Positions 16,425 through 25,436 of a DNA stretch of 64,000 nucleotides are shown piece after piece (position 1 is the first letter of the stretch; every line of letters starts with the position of its first letter). The notes beneath the pieces are model-generated. The model was not told the origin of the DNA, did no database searches, and worked only from the letters and a program-made list of their open reading frames with translations. Source of the stretch: Elusimicrobiota bacterium (lineage in GTDB: Bacteria; Elusimicrobiota; Elusimicrobia; Elusimicrobiales; UBA9959); NCBI GenBank assembly GCA_009773155.1, contig WOVA01000009.1, forward strand, positions 1 to 64,000, written 5' to 3'. The translations under genes and the position numbers were made by a program.

Positions 16425-17981
16425 ATGGTAAGTTATAAAGCGAAGATCCTGGCCGTAGACGACGACCCGACGATGGTGGAACTCATCGCCTCGGGGCTCT
16501 CAAGGCACGGCTACCTTATAGTCCGGGCCCATTCGGGCGAGGAGGCCGCGGAGAAGGCCTCCGCCGAGCGGTTCGATATAGCCGTCCTGGACATCATGAT
16601 GCCGGGCTGGGACGGCATCAGGACGCTGGGCGAGCTCAAGAAGATCGACCCCGAGATAGAGGTCATCATGGCCACCGGCCACGGGTCCGTCGGCACCGCG
16701 GTGCAGAGCCTGCGCAAGGGAGCCTTCGACTATATAAGCAAGCCTTTCCTCCTCAAGGAGCTCGAGGCCGTAGTTGAAAAGGCCCTGGAGAAGCGCAAGT
16801 TCTCGGAGCTGGCCCGCGCGATCTTCTCCACGCTGGACCCCGACGAGCTGCTGCGCATCGTCCTGGATTCGGCCGCCCGCATCCTCAAGGCCGACGACTC
16901 CGCCCTGGCCCTGACCGGTCCCGGCGGGGAGATAAAGCTTTCCGCGGTCGACGGCCTGGAGGACGAGGGCCGCAGGGCCTGCAGGCTGGAACTGTGCGCC
17001 CGCGCCCTCTCGAGCCTGCGCGGCGAGGGCGCCTGGCGCCTTGTAGTGGTAGAGTCGCCCGCGTCCGACCGCCGCTTCGCCGGGGTGGCCCGCGCGGAAG
17101 AAATTAAGCACTCAATGTTCATGCCGCTGACCTCGGGCGACAGGCCGGCGGGGCTCATAAACCTAAATCGCACCGCTTTCGACGAGCCTTTTTCGGAGAA
17201 CGACATGCAGCGGGCCCGCATCTTCGGCTCGCTGGTGAGCCTGTCGCTCAAGAACGCCGACCTCTACGGCCGACTGAAGGAGACGCAGTCCAAACTGGTC
17301 CAGGCCGAGAAGATGTCGGCGCTGGGCCAGCTGGCCGGCGGCATCGCCCACGAGATAAACAACCCGCTCTCCGGCATCCTGGGCCTCGCCCAGCTTGTCC
17401 TGGAAAAGACGGAGCCCGGCAGCCAGAGCGAGCGGGACCTTAAGGAGATAGAGAAAGAGGTTTTCCGCTGCAAGAAGATAATAACTTCGCTCCTTTCTTT
17501 CGCCCGTCAGCGCCCTTCGGTTCTTGAGCCGACGGACCTTAACGCCGCCGTTGAGGAGACGCTGGTCCTCTGCGCGCGCCAGCTGGAGCTCAGGAATATT
17601 GCGGTGGAGAAATCCCTGTCCGCCGGGATCCCCCCGGTAAAGGCCGATTTTCAGCAGCTGATGCAGGTGTTCCTCAATCTCTTCAATAACGCCATGGACG
17701 CGATGCCCGACGGCGGAAAGCTCAGGGTCGTCACGCGTCCCGGCTTTTCCCCTTCGGGCCGCCCGTCCGTGCTGGCGCAGGTGGAGGACAGCGGCCCCGG
17801 GATACCGTCCGACACGCTGGGCAAGGTCTTCGATCCTTTCTTCACCACCAAGCCCGTCGGCAAGGGGACGGGGCTCGGTCTTTCGGTCTGTCACGGGATA
17901 GTAGAAAGGCATGACGGCGTCATAGAGGCCGAGTCGCTGCCGGCCGGCGGCACCGTCTTCACCGTCTATCTCCCGGTCTGA
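16425..17981 (+). CDS. Soluble hybrid sensor: REC-GAF-histidine kinase
   Basis: The 518-residue protein begins with a receiver domain (VDDDP; phospho-acceptor Asp in [11 protein letters not shown] near residue 54; Lys in YISKPF). A GAF-like sensor (~130-285) follows, then a HisKA domain with His in [16 protein letters not shown] near 308, and a HATPase with N, G1 (DSGPGIP) and G2 ([10 protein letters not shown]) boxes. There is no membrane segment. A receiver at the N terminus of a kinase suggests it is controlled by another kinase and passes phosphate on. The kinase core resembles the NtrB/ZraS-like class. It lies one base behind ptrB; no cognate output regulator adjoins it. Confidence 0.93.
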   Translation: MVSYKAKILAVDDDPTMVELIASGLSRHGYLIVRAHSGEEAAEKASAERFDIAVLDIMMPGWDGIRTLGELKKIDPEIEVIMATGHGSVGTAVQSLRKGAFDYISKPFLLKELEAVVEKALEKRKFSELARAIFSTLDPDELLRIVLDSAARILKADDSALALTGPGGEIKLSAVDGLEDEGRRACRLELCARALSSLRGEGAWRLVVVESPASDRRFAGVARAEEIKHSMFMPLTSGDRPAGLINLNRTAFDEPFSENDMQRARIFGSLVSLSLKNADLYGRLKETQSKLVQAEKMSALGQLAGGIAHEINNPLSGILGLAQLVLEKTEPGSQSERDLKEIEKEVFRCKKIITSLLSFARQRPSVLEPTDLNAAVEETLVLCARQLELRNIAVEKSLSAGIPPVKADFQQLMQVFLNLFNNAMDAMPDGGKLRVVTRPGFSPSGRPSVLAQVEDSGPGIPSDTLGKVFDPFFTTKPVGKGTGLGLSVCHGIVERHDGVIEAESLPAGGTVFTVYLPV

Positions 17982-17995
17982 CCTCCGGGTTTTTT
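17972..17995 (+). terminator. Intrinsic terminator overlapping the kinase stop codon
   Basis: A 5-bp GC stem CCCGG/CCGGG with an 8-base loop is followed at once by TTTTTT. The stem includes the last codons and stop of the kinase gene. It separates two convergent genes. Confidence 0.5.
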
Positions 17996-18001
17996 ACCAC
18001 C

Positions 18002-18901
18002 TCACCTGAGCCCGCATTCGTCGGCCGCCCGCCGCTCGTCTTCGGCCAGCTCCGCGAGCCTTCCCTTCTCCCCGTCCGTAAGCGGCGCCGCGGTCCCGGA
18101 GCGGTAGTACGACTTCAGGGTCCCGTAGAAAGCTTTCCTGAGCTCCGGGTCCGGGATCTCGGCCCCCGGATTCCGGGTGAGCCTGACCCTGGCGAACCCG
18201 GGCTCGCGCATCTTCAGCGCCCAGAAACGGGCTTTCTGGTGCAGAAGGGCCGTCTGCCTGGCGATCAGCCGCCCGTACAAGCCTTCGCAACGGTCCGCGG
18301 AGTCGGGGCCGGGGGCGTCCCTGAAAGTGCCGGGGTAGACGGCGATATCCTTGAAATCCAGATCGAGACGCTCTATGTCAGGCAGCGGCACCAGGAACTG
18401 CATGACCTCCGGCAGCAGGTCCCAGTGCCTGTCCGTCTCCCCCTCGAGCGCGTGCAGGATCTCGCCGCTGCGGGGGTTGACCAGGCGGGCCGTTATCCTG
18501 AGCTTCTCTCCCGTCCCGAAGATCGTGCCGGTTATGACGGCTTCCACTGCCGCCAGTCCGCCGGGCTTCCCGTTCTCTTCTGCGGCGCCGGAATGACCGA
18601 GGCGCTGTTCGCGCAGCAGGGACTCCAGGCGGCTGCGCTCGAAGACGCTGGCCTTGCCCGCGCGCGAGAGATGCTCGGTCAGTTTCTCGGCGGCGTATTC
18701 GCTCTCCTCTTCGGTGGCGCGCGCGCGCCGGCTGAAGCCGGCCATGGCCACCGTCTTTATCTTTTTAGCCGTCATGGACGAGGAGAACTCGGCCGCCATC
18801 CTGCGGTATACCTCGTCGGGGGCCGGGGCCGCGGAGAGGGGCCGGGAGTGGAGGAGGAGGAGCGCGGTCAATAAGGCCGAAAGATAAATGCCCATTTTCA
18901 T
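18002..18901 (-). CDS. Exported FlgO/CsgG-like protein
   Basis: The 299-residue product has a signal peptide, then a fold like the FlgO or CsgG family: VAMAGFSRRA..., AEKLTEHLSRAGKASVFERSR, VEAVITGTIF, LRITARLVNPRSGEIL. These proteins are periplasmic or outer-membrane assembly factors (flagellar FlgO, curli CsgG) or 'penicillin-binding activator' types. The C-terminal ~110 residues match nothing I know. A strong AAGGAGG precedes the start. It lies downstream of the response regulator on the same strand. No flagellar or curli genes are in the window, so the partner is unknown. Confidence 0.65.
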   Translation of the reverse strand: MKMGIYLSALLTALLLLHSRPLSAAPAPDEVYRRMAAEFSSSMTAKKIKTVAMAGFSRRARATEEESEYAAEKLTEHLSRAGKASVFERSRLESLLREQRLGHSGAAEENGKPGGLAAVEAVITGTIFGTGEKLRITARLVNPRSGEILHALEGETDRHWDLLPEVMQFLVPLPDIERLDLDFKDIAVYPGTFRDAPGPDSADRCEGLYGRLIARQTALLHQKARFWALKMREPGFARVRLTRNPGAEIPDPELRKAFYGTLKSYYRSGTAAPLTDGEKGRLAELAEDERRAADECGLR

Positions 18902-18967
18902 ACCCCCTCCTTTGTGGGGATATTATACGGGGAGGATGTAAGGGAATTTCCCGGAAAACGTCAAATC

Positions 18968-19657
18968 TTATTCAAATTTGTAGCCGTGACCGGTGACGCT
19001 GGTTATGCGCGCGCCGGCTTCCGCCCCCAGCTTCTTGCGAAGGGAGGAGACGTGCACCCCGACGGTGTGAGGGTCATTGTAGGAGGCCGGGTCGTAGCCC
19101 CAGACCGTCTCGAGGAGGTAGGGGACGGCGAGTATTCTCCCGGCCTCTCCCACCAGCAGCGCGAGCAGGTCGAACTCCTTGCGCGTCAGCCTGACCGGGC
19201 CGCCGCCGACGGAGACCGTCCTGGCGGAGGGGTCTATCGATATGTTCCCGTTCTCCAGTTTGCCGCCCCTGCCGCGGGCCGCGGCGTAGCGCTTGAGCAC
19301 GGCTTTTATCTTGGCCAGCAGTACCGGCAGCGAGACCGGCTTGAGGACATAGTCGTCGGCGCCGCGCTCGTACCCCTCTACGATGTCCTCGTCCTGCACC
19401 TTGCGCCCGGAGATTATTATGACCGGGGTCGAGGCGAGTTCGGGCGTCTCTTTTATTATCCGGCACAGGGCGAAGCCGTCGAGACCGGCCATCTCCGCGT
19501 CGGTCACCACCAGGTCGGGGCGGGACTCCCTGGCCATGATGACGGCCTCGGAGCCGTTGTCCGTGAAGATCACCTGGTAACCTTTGCCCTCGAGGTAGCG
19601 CCTCGCGGAATCGATTATCACCTTTTCGTCGTCCACCAGCAGTATTTTCTCGGACAT
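18968..19657 (-). CDS. OmpR/PhoB-family response regulator
   Basis: The 229-residue protein has a receiver domain (LLVDDEKVI, phospho-acceptor in LVVTDAEMAG, Thr/Ser in VIIISGRK, Lys in YVLKPVSLPV) and a C-terminal winged helix (LTRKEFDLLALLVGEAGRI, VGVHVSSLRKKLG, ITSVTGHGYKFE). It should be a phosphorylation-controlled transcription factor. No kinase gene adjoins it; the kinase at 16425 is on the other strand and is a candidate partner by proximity only. Its spacing to the FlgO-like gene (66 bases) leaves room for a promoter. Confidence 0.95.
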   Translation of the reverse strand: MSEKILLVDDEKVIIDSARRYLEGKGYQVIFTDNGSEAVIMARESRPDLVVTDAEMAGLDGFALCRIIKETPELASTPVIIISGRKVQDEDIVEGYERGADDYVLKPVSLPVLLAKIKAVLKRYAAARGRGGKLENGNISIDPSARTVSVGGGPVRLTRKEFDLLALLVGEAGRILAVPYLLETVWGYDPASYNDPHTVGVHVSSLRKKLGAEAGARITSVTGHGYKFE

Positions 19658-19669
19658 GGGTAAATGAGA

Positions 19670-20383
19670 TTACAATTTTGACGCGCGCCGGGCAAGCAGG
19701 CGCATCAGTCCCAGCGCCTGTTTCAGCCCGGCTATGTCCTGGACGGCGCGCCTGACCTGGGCCGGAGACTTGCCGCCGCCGGTGCGCTCGAGGAAGGCCG
19801 CTATCTCTTCGGCCGCGGCCTCGAGTTCACGCGGGGACGCCTCCGGCTTCTCCCGCCCGGCGGCCCCGCGCGTCGCGCCCGCGTCCCTCCCCGCCAGCTC
19901 ATAGCAGACCACGGCCACGGCGTGCCCCAGGTTCATCGAGGGCTGCGCGTCATCGGTAGGGACCGCTATGATGGCCCGGCAATGCGAGAGGTCAGCTTCC
20001 GTCAGGCCGTGTTTCTCCGGCCCGAATACTAGCGCGGTCCGCCCGCCGCCAGAGTTCTTCCTTATATATCGCGCGGCCAGCGGCAGCGGTATGACTTCCC
20101 TGTCCGGGCTGCGCCTGTTGAGCGCGGAAGTCCCCAGCACCAGCGAACAGCCATCCGCCGCGGAAGGGATGGACCCGGATACAGCCGCCCGCTCCAGTAG
20201 ATGTCCGGCCCCGACCGCCGCCCGGTTCTCAGTCAGCGCCTCTTTCCAGACCGGCGGGTGGGGCGCGGCCACTGCCAGGTCCGACAGGCCGAAGTTAGCC
20301 ATGGCCCTGGCCACGGCCCCGATATTTATAGGGTTCCGCGGGCGGGCCAGTATTATCCTTAGAGGGATCGCTTTTGGGGTCAC
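19670..20383 (-). CDS. SpoU/TrmJ-type RNA 2'-O-methyltransferase
   Basis: This SPOUT-fold enzyme methylates ribose in tRNA or rRNA with S-adenosylmethionine. Motifs are clear: ARPRNPINIGAVARAMANFG, LVFGPEKHGLTEADL, and IIAVPTDDAQPSMNLGHAVA with the Asn-Leu that forms the knot. Proposed start is the GTG giving MTPKAIPLRIILA; it leaves a normal length of 237 residues. A longer in-frame reading passes through the repeat block upstream and looks non-coding. TrmJ (tRNA position 32) is the closest subfamily by motif 2, but LasT/TrmL cannot be excluded. Confidence 0.87.
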   Translation of the reverse strand: MTPKAIPLRIILARPRNPINIGAVARAMANFGLSDLAVAAPHPPVWKEALTENRAAVGAGHLLERAAVSGSIPSAADGCSLVLGTSALNRRSPDREVIPLPLAARYIRKNSGGGRTALVFGPEKHGLTEADLSHCRAIIAVPTDDAQPSMNLGHAVAVVCYELAGRDAGATRGAAGREKPEASPRELEAAAEEIAAFLERTGGGKSPAQVRRAVQDIAGLKQALGLMRLLARRASKL

Positions 20384-20423
20384 GTTATATTCTACCAAAC
20401 GAGCCGGCACAGGTGGGGTCAAA

Positions 20424-20480
20424 GGGCCTATGGACGCATAGGACCTTTGGTCCTTGCGAAATAGGGCTTTTGTCCATAAG
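20424..20480. repeat. Three tandem units of a short imperfect palindrome (GGGCYTWWGGACSCAT type)
   Basis: Units GGGCCTATGGACGCATA (20424), GGACCTTTGGTCCTT (20441) and GGGCTTTTGTCCATAAG (20464) follow each other at 17- and 23-base spacing. Each is itself an imperfect inverted repeat around a T/A-rich centre. Two very similar units occur at 39650-39690. The block is between the divergent methyltransferase and metallo-beta-lactamase genes, so a repeated regulator-binding site or a small repeat family is possible. Confidence 0.55.
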
Positions 20481-20500
20481 GTATATCTGCCGTGTGTAAT

Positions 20501-20602
20501 CCCCGGGATAGGCCGGGGAGTATCCACCTCCGGACCTTAATCCGGATTCACCACTCGGCGCGGAATACCAGGCGTTGTAAGTCTTGCTGAGGTGGATATA
20601 TG
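20501..20602 (+). promoter_or_regulatory. Structured 5' leader that could mask the ribosome site of the downstream gene
   Basis: A hairpin CCCCGG-GATAGG-CCGGGG (20501-20518) is followed by TATCCACCTC (20521-20530). That segment is exactly complementary to GAGGTGGATA (20589-20598), which contains the Shine-Dalgarno of the gene starting at 20600. A small CCGG/CCGG hairpin sits between. Pairing would hide the ribosome site. No known riboswitch consensus is recognised. Confidence 0.45.
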
Positions 20603-21592
20603 GCCCGTTCAGCGTCGAATCGTGTCGCGGCAGTCCTGAAGTCCGTTATCGCATCGTTCCTCCTTTCCGTGTTCCTTTATGCCCCGGCGCGTGCCGGCGA
20701 AGCTTTCGATTCGCTGGTTGCCCTGACCGCGGCGTCCGAAGCCTCCGCTTTCCTTTCACCCCTGCCGGAGACGGAACTTCCCGAAGCCACGCTGCTCCGC
20801 CTTGCCCCGGGCCTCAGCGTCTATTTCGTGAGCGTCGGCCAGGGCGACGCCATATACATGGAGTTCCCCGACGGGAAGAACGCCCTGATAGACGGCGGCC
20901 CCGCTTCTTCTTCCTCCGGTCCGCTGGCGCTCTTCCTTAAAGAGCGCGGCGTGTCTTCCATAGACCACGTCGTACTGACCCACCCGCACGCCGATCACTA
21001 CAAGGGGCTGCAGCACGTCTTCTCCAACTATACCGTGGGAGCCTTCTACGACACCCGCGTCGACAATTCCGGCGCTACCGGCGACGACACTCTCAGGTCG
21101 GCGGTGGCGGCGCTGGGAGTCACGACCTACCACCCCGCGCCGGGCGACACCCTCGACTGGTCCGCGGGCGCGGAGATCGAAGTGCTCAACTCCTGCCACG
21201 AGCCTTTCTCCAGCAAGAACAGCGAGACGCTCAATGACTGCTCTATTGTGCTGCGCCTGGCCTACGGCGAGGCCTCCCTCCTCTTCACCGGCGACGCCGG
21301 GGAGAAGGTGGAGGAGCGGCTGGTGGAGGAGTACGGCGACGCTCTCCGCTCCAGGGTGCTTAAAGTCGGCCATCACGGCAGCAGGTATTCGTCCACCTCC
21401 GCTTTCCTCGCGGCCGTGCGGCCGGAGCTGGCCTATATCAGTGTCGGCAAGAATAACTACGACCATCCCCATGCCGATGCCCGCTCCCGCCTGCTGGAGG
21501 CCGGCGCCGAGATCTTCCGCACCGACCTCTCCGGGACGCAGGAGTTCCTGGCTCCCCTTCCTCTTCTTTGCATGGCCGAAGCCGCCGAATAG
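20600..21592 (+). CDS. Secreted ComEC/Rec2-like metallo-beta-lactamase fold hydrolase
   Basis: The 330-residue product has a signal peptide ending near APARA and one metallo-beta-lactamase domain similar to the C-terminal domain of ComEC: SVGQGDAIYMEFPDGKNALID, cited here as the family's first strand region, then VVLTHPHADHYKG with the HxHxDH zinc motif, LLFTGDAGEKVEE and KVGHHGSRYS. There is no ComEC channel region, so it is a stand-alone exported hydrolase, perhaps a nuclease or phosphodiesterase. The ribosome site GAGGTGG may be masked by upstream RNA. It converges with the next gene. Confidence 0.88.
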   Translation: MARSASNRVAAVLKSVIASFLLSVFLYAPARAGEAFDSLVALTAASEASAFLSPLPETELPEATLLRLAPGLSVYFVSVGQGDAIYMEFPDGKNALIDGGPASSSSGPLALFLKERGVSSIDHVVLTHPHADHYKGLQHVFSNYTVGAFYDTRVDNSGATGDDTLRSAVAALGVTTYHPAPGDTLDWSAGAEIEVLNSCHEPFSSKNSETLNDCSIVLRLAYGEASLLFTGDAGEKVEERLVEEYGDALRSRVLKVGHHGSRYSSTSAFLAAVRPELAYISVGKNNYDHPHADARSRLLEAGAEIFRTDLSGTQEFLAPLPLLCMAEAAE

Positions 21593-21616
21593 CGCGGTCA
21601 TATATAAAGTGTAGAC

Positions 21617-21648
21617 GGGGGGCGCGACAACGTAGTGTCGCACCCCCC
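21617..21648. terminator. Strong hairpin between convergent genes
   Basis: A long GC stem (GCGACA/TGTCGC extended outward by GGGGGG/CCCCCC with a small bulge) lies in the 86-base gap between two convergent genes. The following CCCTTATTTCCCC is only moderately T-rich. It probably ends transcription from both sides. Confidence 0.5.
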
Positions 21649-21678
21649 GCCCTTATTTCCCCTTCTTTAAAAGCGATT

Positions 21679-22431
21679 TTAAAGCGTTTCTATGGTTTCC
21701 GCTTCGGCGTAGAAGGCCGCGTGGTCCGAAAGGTTGCGCCAGGCGCCGGCGTGCAGGGCGCTCGCTTCCAGCACCCGCAGCCCCCGCAGGTATATCCTGT
21801 CCAGGGGGAAGCAGGGGAAGGCGCAGGGGAAGGTGCGCAGCTTGGCCCCGTGCAGTTCATATCCGGCGTCGCTCATCCCCAGCCTGGTCTCCAGTTCGTC
21901 GCGCTTCTTCTTGCGCCATTCGTTGAAGTCGCCCGCCACCACCAGCGGCTCGCCCGGGGGCACGTGCTTCTCCAGGTAGCCGGCTATCAGCGAGAGCTGC
22001 TTGACCCGCGAGACGCGCAGCAGCCCCAGGTGCACGCAGAGCGTGTGCAGCGTCCGGCCGCCGGGCAGCTCCAGCGCCGCGTAGAGCGAGCCGCGCTTCT
22101 CCAGCCGGTTGGTGGAGATGTCGGTCCGTTCGGTGAGCAGTATCGGGAACCTTGAAACGATCGCGTTGCCGTGATGGCCCGCGGCGTAGACCGCGTTGCG
22201 GCCGTAGACATGGTCGAAGCCGGCGGCCCCGGCCAGGTACTCGTGCTGGGGCCGGGAGGGCCAATGGGCGTATTTCGCCGCCTTGCGCACGTTCTCCCCC
22301 ACCGCCTCCTGCAGGAAGATCACGTCCGCCCCGGTGGCGTGGATGCATTTTTCCAGCGCCGGCAGCGAAAAACGGCGGTTGAGCGGCGAGAAGCCCTTGT
22401 GCAGGTTTATAGTCAGGAATTTCAGTCGCAT
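21679..22431 (-). CDS. Endonuclease/exonuclease/phosphatase (EEP) family protein
   Basis: The 250-residue protein has the DNase I-like metal-dependent phosphoesterase motifs in order: LTINLHKGFS (Asn), IFLQEAVGE (catalytic Glu), LHTLCVHLGL, VVAGDFNEW (Asp, Asn) and LSDHAAFYAE (Asp, His). No signal peptide is seen, so it should be cytoplasmic. The substrate cannot be told: this superfamily includes nucleases, sphingomyelinases and inositol phosphatases. Confidence 0.88.
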   Translation of the reverse strand: MRLKFLTINLHKGFSPLNRRFSLPALEKCIHATGADVIFLQEAVGENVRKAAKYAHWPSRPQHEYLAGAAGFDHVYGRNAVYAAGHHGNAIVSRFPILLTERTDISTNRLEKRGSLYAALELPGGRTLHTLCVHLGLLRVSRVKQLSLIAGYLEKHVPPGEPLVVAGDFNEWRKKKRDELETRLGMSDAGYELHGAKLRTFPCAFPCFPLDRIYLRGLRVLEASALHAGAWRNLSDHAAFYAEAETIETL

Positions 22432-22473
22432 TTTCCTCTCCCCATCCCCAGATTATACCCCCCAAGGCCGTGA

Positions 22474-22544
22474 TTGTCCACCGGTATAAGGATTTAGTAT
22501 CATATAAGCAAGGTCCCCCAAGGACCGGGCCGGCCAAACCGGCC
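22474..22544 (+). promoter_or_regulatory. Putative promoter and structured leader of ppdK
   Basis: TTGTCC (22474-22479) and TATCAT (22498-22503) are spaced by 18 bases in an AT-rich patch. Two hairpins follow in the leader: GGTCC-N5-GGACC (22512-22526) and GGCCGG-N5-CCGGCC (22528-22544). The hairpins lack T-runs, so stability or translational control is more likely than termination. Confidence 0.45.
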
Positions 22545-22573
22545 AATCCAGAGTATCCAGGAGCACACCGAAC

Positions 22574-25366
22574 ATGCCCAAAACGGCCGTTATGAAAAAA
22601 CCAGCGCAGAAAGTCAGCAAGTCTTCTCTTTCCAAGAAACTCGTGTACTTTTTCGGCGGCGGCAAAGCCGACGGCAAAGAGTCCATGAAGAACCTGCTCG
22701 GCGGCAAGGGCGCCAACCTCGCCGAGATGGCCGGCCACCCGGCCCTTAAGCTCCCCGTTCCCCCGGGCTTCACCATCACCACCGAGCTCTGCGCCTACTA
22801 CTGGGCCAACAAGCGCGCCTACCCCAGGCAGCTCAAGGCCGAGGTCGAGAAGAACCTGCGCCGCATCGAGGAACTGACCGGCAAGAAGTTCGGCGACCCC
22901 AAAAACCCGCTGCTCGTCTCCGTGCGCTCCGGCGCCCGAAAGTCGATGCCGGGCATGATGGAGACCATACTCAACTGCGGTCTCACCGAAGCGACGATCC
23001 CCGGCCTCATAGAGCTCACCAAGAACCCCCGCTTCGTCTACGATTCCTACCGCCGCCTGATCATGATGTACTCCGACGTCGTCATGGAGAAGGGCGCGGG
23101 CATCGAGGCCGAGGATAATAACGGCATCCGCAAGCAGCTCGAGCGCGTCATGGACGCCATGAAGCAGAAGCGCGGCGCCAAGTCCGACACCGACCTCAAG
23201 GCCGGGGACCTCAAGGAGCTCACCGTCCTCTTCAAGGCGAAGATCAAGGAAGTTCTGGGCAAGGAATTCCCGGACGACCACATGGCCCAGCTCTGGGGCT
23301 CGATCGGCGCCGTGTTCGCCTCCTGGATGGGCAACAAGGCCGTGCAGTACCGCAAGATCGAGAAGATCCCCGCCGAGTGGGGCACCGCCGTCAACGTGCA
23401 GTCGATGGTGTTCGGCAACATGGGCGACACCTCCGCCACCGGCGTGGCCTTCACCCGCGACCCCGGCACCGGCGAGAACTACTTCTACGGCGAGTTCCTG
23501 GAGAACGCGCAGGGCGAGGACGTCGTGGCCGGCATCCGCACCCCGCACCCGGTCAACAGCCAGAGCCGCAACGAGAAGTCCAGGCATCTCAAGACCATGG
23601 AAGAGATGATGCCCGCCTGCTACAGGGAGCTGGCCGCCATCCGCGCCAAGCTCGAGAAGCATTACCGGGACATGCTCGACGTCGAATTCACCGTCGAGAA
23701 CGGCCGCCTCTGGATGCTGCAGTGCCGCGTGGGCAAGCGCAACGGCCCGGCCGCCGTACGCATGGCGCTCGACATGTACAGGGAGAAGCTGGCCACCCGC
23801 GACGAGGTGTTGCACCGCGTCACCGGCGACCAGCTCAACGAGCTCCTGCTCCCCATCATAGACCCCAAGGCCGAGGCGACCACCCGGCCGCTGGGCAAGG
23901 GCCTCCCGGCCGGCCCCGGCGGAGCCGTGGGTATGGTGGTCTTCAACGCCGCCGACGCCGTGAAGTGGAATAAAGAAGGCAAGAAGGTCATCCTCGTCCG
24001 CGAGGAGACCAACCCCGAGGACGTCGAGGGCATGAGGGCCGCCGAGGCCATACTGACCGCCCGCGGCGGCATGACCAGCCACGCGGCGCTCGTAGCCCGC
24101 GGCTGGGGCAAGTGCTGCGTGGTAGGCTGCGACGCCATCGAGCTAGAACACGGCACCAAGGCCTTCAAGATCGGCTCCGAGACCGTGAAAGAGGGCGACT
24201 GGGTCTCGCTCAACGGTTCCAAGGGCACCATCTACAAGGGCAAGATGCCGCTGGTCGAGCCCGGCGCCGAGACCAAGAAGACCCTGGGCGAATTCCTGAA
24301 GCTCTGCAACCAGGTGCGCGCGCTGAAAGTCTGGACCAACGCGGACACCCCCGCGGATTCCGCGCAGGCCCGCGAGTACGGCGCCGAGGGCATCGGCCTG
24401 TTCCGCATAGAGCACATGTTCTACGGCAAGGGCTCCGACGCGGCGCTGTTCCAGCTGCGCAAGATGATCATGTCGAAGACTCTCGAGGAGCGCAAGGCCG
24501 CCCTCAACGACCTCTTCCCGTACATGAAGAACGACCTCAAGGCTACCTTCAAGGTGATGGAAGGCATGCACGTGACGGTCCGCCTGATGGACCCGCCGCT
24601 GCATGAGTTCGTCCCCCACCAGAAGGAGAAGCTGCAGGAGCTGGGCCAGGCGCTGGGCATCTCCTACGAGGAGCTCGAGACGCGCGCCACCGCGCTGCGC
24701 GAGTCCAACCCGATGATGGGCCACCGCGGCGTGCGCCTGGGCGTCACCTATCCCGAGATCACCGAGATGCAGACCCGCGCCATACTGGAAGCGGCCGCCG
24801 AGCTGATCAAGGAAGGCGTCAAGGTGTACCCGGATATCATGATCCCGGTCGTCTCCCTCGAGAACGAGGTGACGGACCAGACCGCGATCATCCACCGCAC
24901 CTACGCCGAGGTCTACAAGAAGCACGGCGTGAAGGTGAACTACATGGTCGGCACGATGATAGAGATCCCGCGCGCCTGCCTGCTGGCCGGCCGCCTGGCC
25001 GAGACCATGGAGTTCTTCTCCTTCGGCACCAACGACCTCACGCAGATGACGTTCGGTTATTCCCGCGACGACTCGGGGTACTTCCTTAAGGAGTACATCG
25101 ACAAGAAGATCATCCCGGTCGATCCGTTCCAGACGATAGACCAGGACGGCGTGGGCGAGCTGATCAAGATCACGGTCGAGCGCGGCCGCAAGACCCGCAA
25201 GGACCTCAAGATCGGCATCTGCGGCGAGCAGGGCGGCGAGCCGGTTTCCGTGGAGTTCTGCCACAAGGCCGGGCTCAACTACGTGAGCTGCTCCCCGTTC
25301 CGCGTTCCGATAGCCATACTGTCGGCCGCGCAGGCGCAGTTGAGGTTCCCCCGGAAGAACAAGTAG
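22574..25366 (+). CDS. ppdK: Pyruvate, phosphate dikinase
   Basis: PPDK interconverts pyruvate + ATP + Pi and phosphoenolpyruvate + AMP + PPi, and often works glycolytically in anaerobes. All parts are present in 930 residues: the ATP-grasp domain (LLGGKGANLAEMA; SVRSGARKSMPGMMETILN, trimmed), the swivelling phosphohistidine domain (GGMTSHAALVARG, His near 503) and the PEP-binding barrel with GICGEQGGEP (Cys near 881). A ~30-residue Lys-rich N-terminal extension precedes the usual start. It is monocistronic: its own promoter lies upstream and a hairpin downstream. Confidence 0.97.
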   Translation: MPKTAVMKKPAQKVSKSSLSKKLVYFFGGGKADGKESMKNLLGGKGANLAEMAGHPALKLPVPPGFTITTELCAYYWANKRAYPRQLKAEVEKNLRRIEELTGKKFGDPKNPLLVSVRSGARKSMPGMMETILNCGLTEATIPGLIELTKNPRFVYDSYRRLIMMYSDVVMEKGAGIEAEDNNGIRKQLERVMDAMKQKRGAKSDTDLKAGDLKELTVLFKAKIKEVLGKEFPDDHMAQLWGSIGAVFASWMGNKAVQYRKIEKIPAEWGTAVNVQSMVFGNMGDTSATGVAFTRDPGTGENYFYGEFLENAQGEDVVAGIRTPHPVNSQSRNEKSRHLKTMEEMMPACYRELAAIRAKLEKHYRDMLDVEFTVENGRLWMLQCRVGKRNGPAAVRMALDMYREKLATRDEVLHRVTGDQLNELLLPIIDPKAEATTRPLGKGLPAGPGGAVGMVVFNAADAVKWNKEGKKVILVREETNPEDVEGMRAAEAILTARGGMTSHAALVARGWGKCCVVGCDAIELEHGTKAFKIGSETVKEGDWVSLNGSKGTIYKGKMPLVEPGAETKKTLGEFLKLCNQVRALKVWTNADTPADSAQAREYGAEGIGLFRIEHMFYGKGSDAALFQLRKMIMSKTLEERKAALNDLFPYMKNDLKATFKVMEGMHVTVRLMDPPLHEFVPHQKEKLQELGQALGISYEELETRATALRESNPMMGHRGVRLGVTYPEITEMQTRAILEAAAELIKEGVKVYPDIMIPVVSLENEVTDQTAIIHRTYAEVYKKHGVKVNYMVGTMIEIPRACLLAGRLAETMEFFSFGTNDLTQMTFGYSRDDSGYFLKEYIDKKIIPVDPFQTIDQDGVGELIKITVERGRKTRKDLKIGICGEQGGEPVSVEFCHKAGLNYVSCSPFRVPIAILSAAQAQLRFPRKNK

Positions 25367-25385
25367 TCTTCGCGGGTCAGCAGCA

Positions 25386-25418
25386 GGGGCCGGCCGGCCC
25401 TGTCGGGCGGCCGGCCCC
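25386..25418 (+). terminator. Large GC hairpin after ppdK
   Basis: An 11-bp perfect stem GGGGCCGGCCG/CGGCCGGCCCC lies 20 bases after the ppdK stop. The following CTCGATTTTG is weakly T-rich. It may end ppdK transcription or attenuate read-through into gmk, which begins 19 bases later. Confidence 0.5.
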
Positions 25419-25436
25419 CTCGATTTTGAAGGGACA

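Noticed and set aside
20384-20527. N-terminal extension of the SpoU methyltransferase
   Set aside because: It runs through the tandem palindrome block, shows no family similarity, and the core fold starts cleanly after the GTG at 20383.
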